In this document: piece after piece, positions 1 to 11,464 of the stretch
Numbering within the stretch: position 1 is the first letter of the stretch
Layout of the letters: each line of letters opens with the position of its first letter
Notes under the pieces: model-generated
Seen by the model: only the letters and a program-made list of their open reading frames with translations
Told to the model about the DNA's origin: nothing
The model's database searches: none
Source of the DNA: Abelmoschus esculentus
Taxonomy: Eukaryota; Streptophyta; Magnoliopsida; Malvales; Malvaceae
Direction of reading: 5' to 3'
NCBI GenBank assembly: GCA_035048815.1
Contig: JAUCBN010000026.1
Location: 12,221,501-12,285,500, forward strand
Length of the DNA: 64,000 nucleotides
Translations under genes and position numbers: made by a program

Positions 1-570
1 TTGGGAGTTTTAAATGCATGAAACGTAGGATTTAAATTAGTAATTGAATATAATGGATCTAAGAGTACTTTAGGAGCTGTTGTGACACCATGACTCATGT
101 TTTAACCCGAACACACATCGCATGATTTTAAACGGATGAAATACCTAATGTTACATACTATGCAATTAAGTCCATAAATGCTAGAACGTAAAACTGATTA
201 ATTAAGATACCTTGTATGATCTGAACTGTATGTTGAATGTGATAAGCTTGTTTATTTGTTATCCGGTAGATTGACTATGAATATGGTGATGTAAATTAGT
301 TCCTTACATTTTGGATCCCTGTTCGTGTATGCATTTAATGGATTTACTTATAATGGTTGGACTACGTCCGTCTCTGTCTTACTTGAGTTAATTACACATA
401 GGACATTAATTGTGCATCTAGGTAAGATAAAATAAAAAGAAAAAAAAAGAAATGTTACAGTTTTTTTTAGGGTTGTTTATCGAATCGAACCTTCGCGGGT
501 TTGGTTTGATATTCCCCGTGTGACCCATTAGTGCCGGTTTCGTCCAGGCCGGGCTAAGGGAGTTACAAAA
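1..570. other. AT-rich flank, possible decayed LTR
   Basis: No gene is seen. Positions 468-570 contain a TTAGGGTTGTTTAT phrase followed by a GC-richer stretch. A similar phrase and layout occurs near 38120-38220 inside the TGTAAC LTR, so this may be a distant relative of that LTR family. The resemblance is short and judged by eye. No LTR ends, primer-binding site or coding motif can be assigned here. Confidence 0.25.
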
Positions 571-1080
571 GTTGCAATAATTTATGGCGATTTATGCTTA
601 ATAGACAGTGTAAGTACTCATACAATAGTTAAGCATAAAAAATATTTTCCCATTTAAATACAAGAGAAATATGAGTATTATATCTCAAAGTAATAAAATA
701 TCAGTGCTTCGGAAGAGCTCTTGAGAGCTTATCTTTGATCCGATTCGATATGATGTGCTATTTTTTTAATATTTTTCCATTCTACGAAGTGAATGGTACA
801 GAGCACATATTTTTCATTTCCCGAAGTGAATGAAATAAAGCACGTATTAAAAGGTGCATAATTATTCATATTTTCCCATTTTAAATGCAAGTGAATAATA
901 TGAGTACTATATCCGGAAGTACTAATATCACATAAAGCTTCGACTGAGAAAATATGTTATTTGCCAAATAAGACTTTATCTCATATTTACAATACATTAT
1001 GCTCGTTCAGTAAATATGTTATTGTCAAATGAAACTTTATTTCATATTTACAGTGCATTATGCTCATCAAAGTCGCAAAG
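571..1080 (+). repeat. AT-rich copia leader or gag remnant with local duplications
   Basis: No open frame of note. Two local duplications are visible. A ~60 bp unit containing ATATGTTATT, TCATATTTAC and CATTATGCTC occurs at about 948-1010 and again at about 1011-1070. A second unit with ATATTTTCCCATTT, then TATGAGTA and ATATC, occurs at about 640-690 and 873-930. The stretch lies just upstream of recognisable copia GAG-pre-integrase sequence, so it is probably the decayed 5' part of the same element. I could not find its PBS or 5' LTR. Confidence 0.3.
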
Positions 1081-3902
1081 AGACTTATTGAATTTTAAAG
1101 ATATTTGCAGAATTATGTTGAGAATATTAGTCAAGGGGATGCTGGCTATCTCAATATTACGAGTATAACTCAAGGCAATAATGAAATTTTGACAAAATTA
1201 CATGCACTGTCATCCATATTGTACTACATAAGAATTAGTACAAATTGAAGCTCATGCTATTGTAAACTAGATGTTATTGATAATTTTATTTGGCATGACC
1301 GGTTAGACCATCTCGGTTCAATTATGATGTGAAAATTTGCTGACACTTTCATGTGATCATTTATTGAAGAACTAAGATTTTCTTCATATTTCACGTGATA
1401 CTTGCTATGAAAGTAATTTGATTATTCAACCATCAACATCTAAGATAGAGTCTTATTAATTTTCTGGAACGGATACAATATGATATATATGGGCCCATAC
1501 ACCTTTCTTAAAGACCATCTAGATATTTTATGATTTTTATCGGTGCATCGACTAGATGATTATGTGTATCCTTGTTATTAACCCGTAACTTGGTGTTTGC
1601 GAGGCTACTTGCTGAGTTGATAAAATTATGAGCAAAATTTTCAGATTTTTTTCTAAAGACAATCAATCTTGATAATGTTGATGACATGTAATTTTATATT
1701 TAGTATCACAAATTCGCATTAAACCAACAAATGATCATAAATTTTCCCCATTACAAATAGTTTTTGGTCAGGAACCAAATATTTCTCATCTTAGATTTTT
1801 TGTGTGTGATATATGTTCTAATTGCTCCACCACAACGCACAAGATGAGTTTTGCTAGGAATATATATCAGATTTAAATATATTGAGCTTCTGATAGGGAA
1901 TTTATTTACAACTCGATTTATTGACTATCATTTTAATGAGTCAATTTATCCAATATTAGGGGGAGAAAATAAATAGCTGAGGAAAGAAATAAGTTAGAAT
2001 AAATTATCATTTTTTCTTTTTGATCCACGTGTTACACAATATGAACTATAAGTTCAATGGATAATTCATTTAGCAAATCAATTGCCAGATGATTTTGCTG
2101 ACCCTAAAAGAGTAACTAAGTCACGTATACCAGCTATGATGCTCCGATTAAATTTGATGTCATGGAAGGAAAAACTCTAGTTGCTAATGAGTCTAACTTA
2201 CGCTTAAAGCATAGTACACAAGTAAGTTCCAAAGATAAGAGATCCTCAAAAAAATGAGCTATATTTTATGATGGTCTTCTTGAGAAATCAATGATTATAA
2301 AAATCTCTAGAAGAGATTAAATGGTCTCCAACAGAGACATTGACATGACTCAAGTACCTGACAATAAAGAGATCTCAATAAAGTATATCATGTCTGGTAA
2401 TAAGTGAAACTAAAATTAAATCGACATCATTAATATATTTGCATGCAATATAACACTAGAGATTTTATTTGATGATGTGGATCATGAATCATTGTCAATT
2501 GGGCAATATAAACAAAGAAATGATTGGCCAACATAAAAGACGAAATTGAGGCAAAACTAAAATATCTTTTCAAAAAGAGAAGTATTTGGGCCTATAGCCT
2601 GTACATTGAAATATGTAAAGCTCGTAGATATAAACGAGCCTTTGTGAGAAAGAGAAATCAAAAGGGGAAATCATGAGATATAAACTCATTTGGTTGCACA
2701 AGGATTCTTACAAAGACATAAAATTGAATGAGGAAAATATATTCTTCGGTGGTGGATGTAATTACTTTTAGATATTCTGGCAATAAATGAAATAACTTAG
2801 TTTCGTCTAATGGATGTTGTTACATCTTATTTGTGTGAGCCTCTTAATAAAAACATTTACATGAAGCTTCTAAAAGGATTTAGACTGCCAGAAGCAGTTA
2901 ATTCAAGTTCTCGAGAATATTATTCAATCATATTAAATATATCTTTTATGGATTGAAAGATTTAGGCGTATTTGATATAATCGTCTCATTGAATACTTAT
3001 TAGCATAATGCTATATGAATTATTTAATTTTTCCGAGCATTTTGATTAAGTGGATTAGTTCTTAATTTTTATTGTTGTTGATGATTTGAATATAGTTGAG
3101 ACTTGTGGAGAGATCTCCTCAAATCCTTGTGCATCAATCGGCATATAGAAAAATATTAAAAGAGACTTTACATGAATAATGCATATTCATTGATCACCCT
3201 TGTGGTTGTTAGGTCTCTTAGTATAAACAAAGATTCTTTCTGCCTCAAGAAAAGGGTAATGATATTCTTGGTCCAAGAACACAATATATACATTATTTGA
3301 TCTGGAAGCATCGTATCTTAGCTGGTCCAGAAATATTATTTAAGTGCTACGAGATCATTATCTTTAAATAATTGTTATGCATGAGGCAAAGCCGAAATAT
3401 GTGTTTGGCTAAACATATCCTGAAGATATGTGAATGTTTTTCACAAGATAAGATGTAAGCTATCTTGTAAAGAGAGAATATAAAATTTATATCTCAAGGT
3501 GGATATATCAAATATGATAAAACGAAACATATTTCTTCATGTTTCGTCCCTCATGATTTTTAGATGAATATTATTCAATGAATCATTTCAAGCAATGATT
3601 TGGAAGATTTATCCATTAGTGTATGATCTACTTCAACATTTGAAGTTTGTATTCAATATTGAATTATGAAGATTCAAAGGTCTTATGTGATATTTTCATG
3701 AGAGGGAGTAAATACGCGTTGTACTCTTTTTCCCTTAACCGAGGTTTTGTCCCAATGGGTTTTCCTAGTAAGGTTTTTAATGAGGCAATATGTTATGCAT
3801 ATCAAAGATGTGTGTACTCTTTTTCCTTTACTAAGATTTTTTTTCTCACAGGGTTTTTATCTTAGTAAGGTTTTAACGAGGCACATTATCTTCATGGATA
3901 TC
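1081..3902 (+). pseudogene. Ty1/copia gag-pol remnant
   Basis: A decayed copia polyprotein in all three forward frames, with many stops. Recognisable islands are the GAG-pre-integrase signature WHDRLDHLGS at 1291-1320, a block reading close to DPRVTQYEL near 2020-2050, the reverse-transcriptase phrase LVAQGFLQRH at 2690-2719, and FRLMDVVTSYL near 2803-2835. A VDDLNIV-like block near 3077-3095 corresponds to the RT active-site region. The order (GAG-pre-integrase, integrase, RT, then LTR) is that of Ty1/copia, not Ty3/gypsy. In an intact element this encodes Gag, protease, integrase, RT and RNase H. None of these could be made from this copy. The 5' LTR is not in the window or is unrecognisable. 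Confidence 0.75.
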
Positions 3903-3912
3903 CAAGGGGGAA
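3903..3912 (+). other. Polypurine tract of copia element
   Basis: A short purine run (AAGGGGGAA) sits directly before the TG that opens the 3' LTR. That is the expected place and composition for the plus-strand primer of an LTR retrotransposon. Confidence 0.6.
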
Positions 3913-4146
3913 TGTTATGAATATATTTATTCATGGTGGATATCCATATATTAGGTTAAAGTTTAATGGATTTTATTATTAGGTTTTAATACCCATTGGA
4001 ATTAAGGTTTCCATCTTATGCCTATAAATATAGATTTTTGGAAAAACATTGTACACAACCCTACTTTTGAGAATATAATAAAATCTCTCTCTGTCTCTTA
4101 TTTTTGTTCTCCTATTTTATTCTTGTTCTTTACTATATTCACAACA
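3913..4146 (+). repeat. Copia 3' LTR
   Basis: A 234 bp segment beginning TGTTATGAAT directly after the polypurine tract and ending TTCACAACA, with TG...CA termini. It contains CCTATAAATATAG (about 4020), a plausible TATA box, and a run of CTCTCT before the end, both common in small copia LTRs. No second copy is in the window, so the right boundary rests only on the CA terminus and on the change to unrelated sequence. Confidence 0.6.
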
Positions 4147-6223
4147 TAAATTTATTTTTTAATAAAAAAAAGTACAACATTATTTGACAAAAAATAATCA
4201 TTTTTTTAGAGGGGAAATTAAAATAAAAAATAAAACTGTGTCGTGAAATTCAAAGAAAGGCAACAAACTCTTCCACCTTTTAATCCCATCAAATATCCAT
4301 GAAGATTTGATTCAACGGCCTTGTTTTGTTTTTCCAAAGCTAACCCTTTTTAATCCCAGCCCACAAAGTAAAGTTATCTTTGTTCCCCCAATTTTGATCC
4401 AAGATGTAACACCTTGTCTGCATGCATGCTCCGACCCCACCACAACCACCATGATTAAACCCCTAATCTTCATCTCTAATCTGCGATTTAGCTGTCTCGA
4501 ACATCAACAAATTCTGCCTGCAGACAGAGGCTTCTATTCTATGCCGACTGCCACCAAATTCAAGGCTGTGTCGGCAAATCAATTTCCATGTATATAAGAC
4601 TTTGCTTGAACCACAATTTGCATTGGTTTTCTTTCTTGTTCCGTTGGATGGGATTAAACCAAACATTATTTGACATGGTGACAAATCTTGTAACCTTAAA
4701 AGGAAATATGAAGACAAAACATGATTCTAGAAAGTTATGGATGTAAAAATAGAAGTATCTGCAGAAGAAAAACAAAACTCGTTTCGGAGGAGTCGATGAC
4801 GACAAAGAACCAATAGTGTTTTTTTGTTTAATCCAATCATGCATCTCTCCTTTATTCTATTCCTATGCCTTACCCTCGTTCTATTGATTTTGTGCAAGGG
4901 AATGTGCTTCTTTTAATGCTGCGTAGGGAAAAGACAGGGTAATCAAAGCAAGAAGAATCTAATAAAGAGAGAGTCGGATATTGACTTTAACTCAACACTC
5001 GCCTTTGGCTTTGTGTTTCTTTAACCAACCACCGATTTAATTATATTTAGGGTTGTGTTTTTGGTTGAGTTTGACTTTTCAAACCAGTTTTTTCATCCAA
5101 AGTTTTCTAAAAGCAACAAAAAAACACTAAATAGGAGATAGCTTTTGAGTGTAAAATTTTATCTTTTTTTCAAACTAACTTCTTAAACCATAGTTTTGGA
5201 AAAACTATTTTTTAGCTTTTAATCAAGGTTTTCCACCCAAAAAAAAAGCCTTAATCTAAGATCAATAGCACATCCACGTCAAAGGTAGGATGGAATCAAG
5301 CTCATCGTAAACTTTTTAAAATTTATATATATTTTTATTTTTTATGATTTAATCTTAAATTTTTATAATATTTAAGCTTTGTATATATCCTGAACTTTTA
5401 AAATTTTATTTGTGATTACCCTCAAATATATAATTGGATTTATCACTGTCTAATGTTAGAAAGTAGATTGTTGCAAAACGAGGCGTTGTTACTAAAATAA
5501 TAAAATATTTTTTTAAAACTAAATCGTGTCATGGTATTAGTCACTACCTTAGAAACAAAATTTACCCTAATGTGTGTAATCTCTACGATAGGCGGTTTGT
5601 CCCCTGAGGTTAACACTGTTGCTTCTTGTTTCATACACCCAAATTCGGAGTGGACTTATGTGGCATTACTCCTTTGTCCATCGAAATTCTTTTTAGCTAC
5701 AAGAGCTTTAAAAGAATTATTGAGCGAGAGTTCATATGAAAAGAGAAGAATAGTTCTCTATTTATAGGCTACATAGGCTAAATACAGTGTTAAAATTGTT
5801 CATTAAAAGATTAAAAATCAATTAAAATTCAGAATTTAAACTCAATTTAAATTCTAATTAAATAGCTTTTAACCATTAAAAAAAACAACTAAAGATTAAA
5901 TTTTAAAAAATCTTTTATCCTCTGGAATTTAAATATTTTATCAGCCTATAAATATCAGACGAAAAAATTCTTTAAGTATTATCAACATTCCACCAATAAT
6001 GCGAAAGAATTTTTCCGAAACTCAAAAATCATCCTATTAGAAGAGCAATAACAAGAATAATTGCTTGCCCTAGTGAATGTATCTTGAACTAGTACATAGT
6101 GATAATGAGTAATCTATTTCTTAGCTAAGTGAAATTAGTTTAAACTTTTCTAAGATAAGGATAAATTCATAGCACGCAATTAACCCTTTCATCCATCGAA
6201 TTCCTTAATGTGTAAGATATACA
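4147..6223. other. AT-rich intergenic DNA, no gene recognised
   Basis: Several frames of 60-96 codons exist on both strands between about 4300 and 5770, but they overlap one another antisense, have no recognisable domain and carry low-complexity residues. The stretch 4307-5040 is less AT-rich and has unique-looking composition; it could be old genic flank. Homopolymer A and T runs are frequent. Nothing can be assigned. Confidence 0.4.
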
Positions 6224-6454
6224 TGTTAGTGCAAAATAGAGTTAGTTAATGAATGTAGCTAGGAATGGTTGTGCTGCATCATTTCTCTCAAGTCAGTTGG
6301 AGTTTGTTGATGACAGTTAGGAATAGTTGTTAGTTCATTGTTATCTCCAAACTTGATCTTAAGGCTTGTTTGATCTTCAATTGAAGATATTGTAATTGAA
6401 ATTAATAAAATTGAGAATATTATCTCTCTTCCTTAAGTGAAAAAGAATCTAACA
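6224..6454 (+). repeat. Candidate copia-type LTR with PBS-like sequence
   Basis: The segment opens TGTTAGTG and closes AATCTAACA, giving the complementary termini TGTTAG/CTAACA typical of an LTR. It is immediately followed by TGATATAAATAACC (6455-6468), which resembles the initiator-Met primer-binding site TGGTATCAGAGCC with mismatches. No second copy or coding region was found downstream, so it could be the 5' LTR of a truncated element or a chance match. Confidence 0.4.
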
Positions 6455-7387
6455 TGATATAAATAACCTTGATCCTTGTCAGTTCTTTTTTGCTCAGGGT
6501 GATCCATGGTTGATGTAATCACAGAAAATATGTTGCACGCATTTCAGAATGTCTGCTGCTTGAATCTATGGTTCTACGATCCTTATCTTTCTTGTTTCGT
6601 TGCAAAGGATAGATAAGCAATCTGCATATTTCTTCTTTACACTCGTTCTGTAATTGATGTGTTGATTTCTGCGTCAACTTCATATCTCAGTTTCTTTGAA
6701 GAATATATTAGATCGTTAGGAAGTTTGTATCATGGTGACTCATAGTCTGCAGAACAAATTAGTGATCGTGTTATACATTCTTTAGATATTAGTTTTGAGT
6801 TCTATTGGATTTGTGTTTTAAAGATCTTTGAGGCTTTACAATGGTCTGGTTCTTTCTCTACATATTCTTTTACACATTAATTGTTTGTGTAAATGCTTCA
6901 CTTGCATTAGTCCTCCTTCATCTCTTGGTTGTTCATCATAAGCCAAGGTATGCATGTTGATTCGAATCCTAACAACCTGATAATATAATTAGATCTCAAC
7001 CATCTTCTCATGTTGTTAAAAGATATAAATATATATATATATATACATAGACATATACAAAGGTATATATTTTTTCCATCTTACCTTAGGATCATAGTAA
7101 GTTTATTAGGAAAAACAACTCAATATTTTCCATAGATGGTAGCTAACCCGTGTCACTTATATAGGTGATTTCTTCAGGTTTTCTCATTAAGACCACCCAA
7201 AACCTAGGCTATGAATTTATTAAAAGAAATTAAGCTCATCCTTTGCATGTACATTATTCATTAGAGGGATAGGTAGTAAGGATGTACACTATGAATCTTT
7301 TTATTGTTTCGTTTAACCACATTGAATTTAGATAACTAAATTAGGTATCCACCATGAATTCTTAAATCAATGAACTTTAAATCCTCT
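6455..7387. other. Non-coding, includes an AT dinucleotide run
   Basis: No gene recognised. A short (AT)n microsatellite lies at about 7028-7045. The stretch ends at the left edge of the chromovirus insertion. A possible 5 bp target duplication TCCTC is at 7382-7386, one base from the LTR end, matching 13762-13766 on the other side. Confidence 0.4.
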
Positions 7388-8279
7388 TGTCACGGGGCTA
7401 GGGTTCTACTAGCAGAACCGTGCGGCCTTAGTCGCGAATCTCTTCGATGGTGCGGCTAAGTCAGCCTCAAAATCCAAATGAAATGCATGGATGAGCGGCG
7501 GAAATAATAGCAAGGCAAAAAGATGAGAGAAAAGCGTTGCTTTGTATTACTCAAGAGAAAAGTGAAGAATGAAGTGATTTACAAATGAAAGTGAAGCCAC
7601 TATTTATAGGATGGCTAGCTAAGATCTAACGGCTACAAGAGATGTTAATCAATGGCTAGGATTAGCCTAAGACAAACAATAAAGGAAGGAAAATCATGGT
7701 TGGTGTGCTTTCCTTCAATGCATGGATGAATGTTGATAGTTTCCATAAGTGCTGGGAGACACCTTCCTTCAATCAGGGGATTTGGTTGGTGGCTCCTTCA
7801 TTCCTTGTGTAATCCGGTCAACTGGGCATTCTCCAAGAGAGTTGGCCGGATGGGATTGAGAAAGGCTCAAGATTTCGGACAGAAACACTTGGGCAGCTCG
7901 CAAGGTATTGGGCTCGGTCCTCGGGTGCGTCTGGGTGACAAGTCCCTCGGACTCCGGGTGCTGCTGGAAGATGCGGGCATTGGGTTCACCCCTCGGTGGG
8001 ATGGTGTGGGCGTGGATCTCGCCCCTTGGTTGCGCATGACTAGTGCTGCTATCGGCCCGCACGGGTGGATGAGTGGTGCGGGTGTTGTGCTCGGCTCCTT
8101 GGTGTGCATGTCGGGTGTTATCCTTGGCTCCTTGGTGTGCACGTCGGGTGCTGACTTCTACCCCATGGTGTTGGGCAGAAACTATGGTGTCTGACTCGGC
8201 CCCTAGGGTTGCGTCCTCCTCGGTCATGTTGGCCCCTTGGTGTATGGCCTCCTCGATCATGTGGTGGCGGGCTGTGACA
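7388..8279 (-). repeat. Chromovirus 3' LTR
   Basis: 892 bp, nearly identical by eye to 12868-13760. Its + strand ends are TGTCACGGGG and GGCTGTGACA. It includes a TATTTATAGG block at about 7602-7611, which read on the - strand is CCTATAAATA, a likely TATA box. The part at 7900-8279 is GC-rich and holds a tandem ~32 bp repeat (GGCTCCTTGGTGTGC followed by TCGGGTG) at 8093-8155. A 173-codon - strand frame (7769-8290) runs through it. It is built of repeats rich in His, Gln, Gly and Arg and has no known domain. Confidence 0.9.
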
Positions 8280-8296
8280 TTCTCCCGCACTAAATT
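8280..8296 (-). other. Polypurine tract of chromovirus
   Basis: Read on the - strand, the bases just before the 3' LTR are AGTGCGGGAGAA. This purine-rich run abuts the TGTCACAG start of the LTR, the right position for a plus-strand primer. Confidence 0.55.
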
Positions 8297-8334
8297 GAGG
8301 GACGTCCTCGTCGCTCGGCTTTGATGTAACTCGG

Positions 8335-8721
8335 CTATCTTGTCGCTGAATTACCATAAGTCCTCGGCAAGATCCCAACTACCTTCGGTTTCGGGAAGTC
8401 CTTCCAAAGCATAAAGTATTCGTTCCTTGGTCTATGGCCGGGTCGTCGGATAACTCGGTCCATCAAGATGTCTTGCGCCTCCTTCTCGTAGGAGACCCTG
8501 ACTCCAACTGGTGCTCGTCTGGATATGCTCCTCTCTGGGTCATTAGCATCCTCATGGAAAGGCGTTAGCATACTGATGTGGAAAACTGGATGGGCTCGAA
8601 GCTTTGGCGGTAACTCCAACTTGTAGGCCACCTTGCCTACTCGTTTAACCACGTTGTATGATCCCTCGTATCTTCTCACGAGCGCCCTGTGAACAGAAGA
8701 ATTACGAAGTGTTAGGTTCAA
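8335..8721 (-). pseudogene. Integrase C-terminal (GPY/F) region and chromodomain
   Basis: A 128-residue stretch that continues the pol frame after an in-frame TAG near 8744. Residues about 12-52 match the GPY/F-type integrase tail, including GSYNVVKRVGKVAYKLELP and HPVFHISMLTPF. Residues about 75-125 resemble a chromodomain: the ILMDRVIRR start and the YFMLWKDFP strand are present, but the usual WEP motif after it has decayed to a GILPRTY context. In chromoviruses this module steers integration toward particular chromatin marks. It follows the integrase core and precedes the polypurine tract, as expected. Confidence 0.8.
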
Positions 8722-8745
8722 TTTAGCAAGGACTAAGTCTCCTAC

Positions 8746-9753
8746 CTAGAACTCCATGTCTCTACGCTTTTGATCCGCCCACTTCTTGTTCCTCTTCTGA
8801 GCTTTGTGTAAGCAAACCTCGGCTAAGTCTCGTTGTTCTTGCCATGCCTTTGTGAAATTAAAGGCTGCGGGATTTGGACCCTCATATTTGGTCGCAATCG
8901 CATCGGGAGTGTGCGGTTGTTGCCCATTTACTATCTCGAATGGGCTCTTATTGGTTGCCTCGGTTCGTTGCAAGTTGTACGAAAATTGGGCCACATCCAA
9001 TTACTTTGGCCAGTCCCTTTGCATAGCACTTACATAGTGCCTTAGATAAATCTCGAGTAGTGCATTGACCCTCTCCGTTTGCCCGTCTGTTTGTGGATGA
9101 AAGGTTTTTGAAAAGTTTAAGTTGGATCCCATCAACTTAAACAACTCGGTCCAAAATCTGCCGGTGAAGCGAGTGTCCCTATCGCTCACGATAGTCTTCG
9201 GAATTCCCCAATATTTTACCACGTGTTTGAGGAATAAACGGGCTGCCTCCTCGACTGGACAAACCTTGGTTGCTGGAATAAAGGCTGCATACTTAGAGAA
9301 CTTGTCAACCACAACCATAATACTCGAAAAATCATTAACATTAGGCAAACCAATGATAAAGTCAAGAGAAATACTCTCCCATGGTTTCTCTGGAACTGGA
9401 AGTGGTTGAAGTAAGCCCATTGGCTTCTTTGCTTCCACCTTGTCTTGTTGGCACACTAGACAAGTTTTGACATAGGCCTCAACATCGTTTCCCATGTGTG
9501 GCCAATAGTACCTCTTGGCTAGCAAGGCTAAGGTGCGATACATGCCTGGATGACCCGCCCATCTCGAATCATGGAACTCCTTCAAGAGTTGCTTGCGTAA
9601 ATTGTTGAAGTGAGGGATGTAGAGGCGGTTTCCCCTTGTGTAAATTAAGCCCTCTTCGATCCAGAATCGTCGGGACTTACCCTCCTTCGCATATTCGATA
9701 AGGCTCTTTGCACTGGGGTCGTGGGAAAGCCCCTCTTTGATGCTCTCGATCAA
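8746..9753 (-). pseudogene. Ty3/gypsy integrase core
   Basis: Two adjacent frames, 9001-9753 (250 codons) and 8746-9000 (84 codons), separated by one stop at 8998-9000. The first holds the HHCC zinc-binding module (His61, His68, Cys98, Cys101) and a complete DD35E triad: Asp131 in SLDFIIGLP, Asp191 in VSDRDTRF and Glu227 in DGQTERVN, with 35 residues between the last two. The second frame continues the catalytic domain (NLQRTEATNKSPFEIVNG). Integrase joins the cDNA to host DNA. Although the triad is intact, the nearby stops and frameshifts elsewhere in pol mean no functional protein is expected. Confidence 0.9.
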
Positions 9754-9860
9754 GGCCCCCTAGGGTTCACTAATTGCGGCAAATGTAGACCTCTGGCTTA
9801 GTACGTCGGCCATGGTATTCACTTTACCTGGCTTATGCTCCATGGTAAAGTCAAACTCGG

Positions 9861-10691
9861 CTATAAAATCTTGCCACCTAGCCTGATTAGGAGAAATTTC
9901 TTTTGGGTTAAGAAAAAGCTAATAGCACTATTATCGGTATAGATGACAAACCTTGAACCCCAAACATAATGTCTCCAAGTGCGCAAGCCGTGAATCACGA
10001 CGGTCATCTCCTTCTCTTGGACGGTGTAACGCCTCTCGGTCTCGTTTAGCTTTCTACTCTCGAAAGCCACTGGATGCCCCTCTTGCATGAGCACTCCACC
10101 GATTGCAAAGTCTGATGCAACGGTATAAATCTCGAATGCCTTAGTGTGGTCGGGAAGAGCCAACATTGGTTCACTTACCATGGCTTGTTTCAGCTCCTCA
10201 AATGCCTTTTGACAACTCGGACTCCAATCCCACTTGTTGTTCTTTTTGAGCAGTTCGGTTAGTGGAGCGGCGATGTTGGAGTAACCATTGACAAACTTAC
10301 GGTAATAGTTTGCTAGGCCAAGGAATGAGTGAAGCTCGATTACCTTGGTCGGAGGATCCCACTCGTTGATGGCACGGATCTTACTTTGGTCCATTCGGAT
10401 TTTGCCTTCTCCAATTATATGCCCCAAGAAAGGAATTTCCCGTTGGACAAAAGCACACTTCTCCTTCTTGATGTAAAGCTCGTTGTCATGGAGAACCTGC
10501 AAAACCTTTCTCAAGTGCCTTATATGCTCCTCAAAAGTATTGCTATAGATGACTATGTCATCGAGATAAACAACTACAATACGATCAAGGAAAGGATGTA
10601 ATACCTTGTTCATTAACGTGCAAAATGTGGTGGGAGCGTTGGTAAGGCCGAATGGCATGACAAGGAACTCAAAAGACCCATACATTGTCAC
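9861..10691 (-). pseudogene. Ty3/gypsy reverse transcriptase (C-terminal part) and RNase H
   Basis: 276 codons. The RT part contains MPFGLTNAP (residues 12-20) and the active-site box VYLDDIVIYS (41-50) with both aspartates present. The connection region has FLGLANYYRKF. RNase H begins near residue 186. Its first catalytic aspartate, normally in a TDAS motif, is replaced by Val191 (YTVAS). Later acidic residues (YTVQEKE and YTDNS) remain. The frame is lost on both sides: a shift separates it from the RT fingers at 10692-10889. The RNase H tail runs on at 9754-9860 (the KPGKVNTMADVLS region) and reaches an in-frame TAG near 9760 before the integrase. Confidence 0.9.
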
Positions 10692-11452
10692 ACAAGCGTT
10701 TTTGGGCTCATCTCCTTCGGTAATCTACACTCGGTAATATCCCGAGCGAAGATCTAGCTTGGTGAACCATCTCGCGCTCCCAAGCTGGTCAAACAAGTCC
10801 GCGATCAAAGGTATCGGGTGTTTTTGATGGTGAGCTTGTTTAAATCCCGGTAATCGATGCACATTCGTAGACTACCGTCGTGCTTCCTCTAGAACAACAC
10901 GGGTGCACCAAATGGTGCCTTGGATGGCCGGATATAGCCCGCATCCAAGAGCTCCTTAAGTTGCCTTCGAAGCTCCTCAAGTTCCGGTGGTGCCATCCGA
11001 TATGGGTCCCTTGCTGGTGGTACCGCATTCGGATACAACTCGATCTTGTGATCCACTTCTCGCTTGGGTGGTAGCACCTTCGGTAACTCGGAAGGCATAG
11101 TGTACTTGAACTCTTCAAGGACTTGTCCCACGGCTTCGGGGATCTCCATGGTCTCCATGGGTTTATCCTCCTTGAGCACTGAAAGGTAGGATGCCTCATC
11201 CTTGCGCACACCCTTGCTAAATTGGATTGCGGATAACACCTTGGCATGCACACCTGCCTCTCGACTCACCGGCACAACACATTGATGTTGGCGGTCGAGG
11301 ATACACAAACAATTGGCAAAAGGCAAGAGAAGTGTATTAATCCGATCCAAAAAAGATAAACTAATCACCAAATCATAATCGCCTAAGGGAATTACCTTGA
11401 TGGACTCTTTACCCGTCCAACTTCCAAGTTGAAGCTCTACTCGTTTTGCCAT
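10692..11452 (-). pseudogene. Protease tail and reverse transcriptase N-terminal part
   Basis: An open frame at 10889-11452 (187 codons) carries the end of the protease region and the linker. From about residue 134 it reads as the RT fingers, with HKIELYPNAVPPARDPYRM and AGYIRPSKAPFGAPVLF, the classic gypsy RT opening. The next ~200 bp (10692-10888) still encode the palm (YRDLNKLTIK-like and KLDLRSGYYRV-like blocks), but in shifted frames. RT copies the genomic RNA into DNA. The piece lies between the gag-protease frame and the main RT frame, in the expected order. Confidence 0.85.
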
Positions 11453-11464
11453 TCCGGCAATGGG

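Noticed and set aside
4307..5767. Five overlapping frames of 63-96 codons as host genes
   Set aside because: They overlap antisense, lack domains and have composition of non-coding DNA; no splice or start context supports them.
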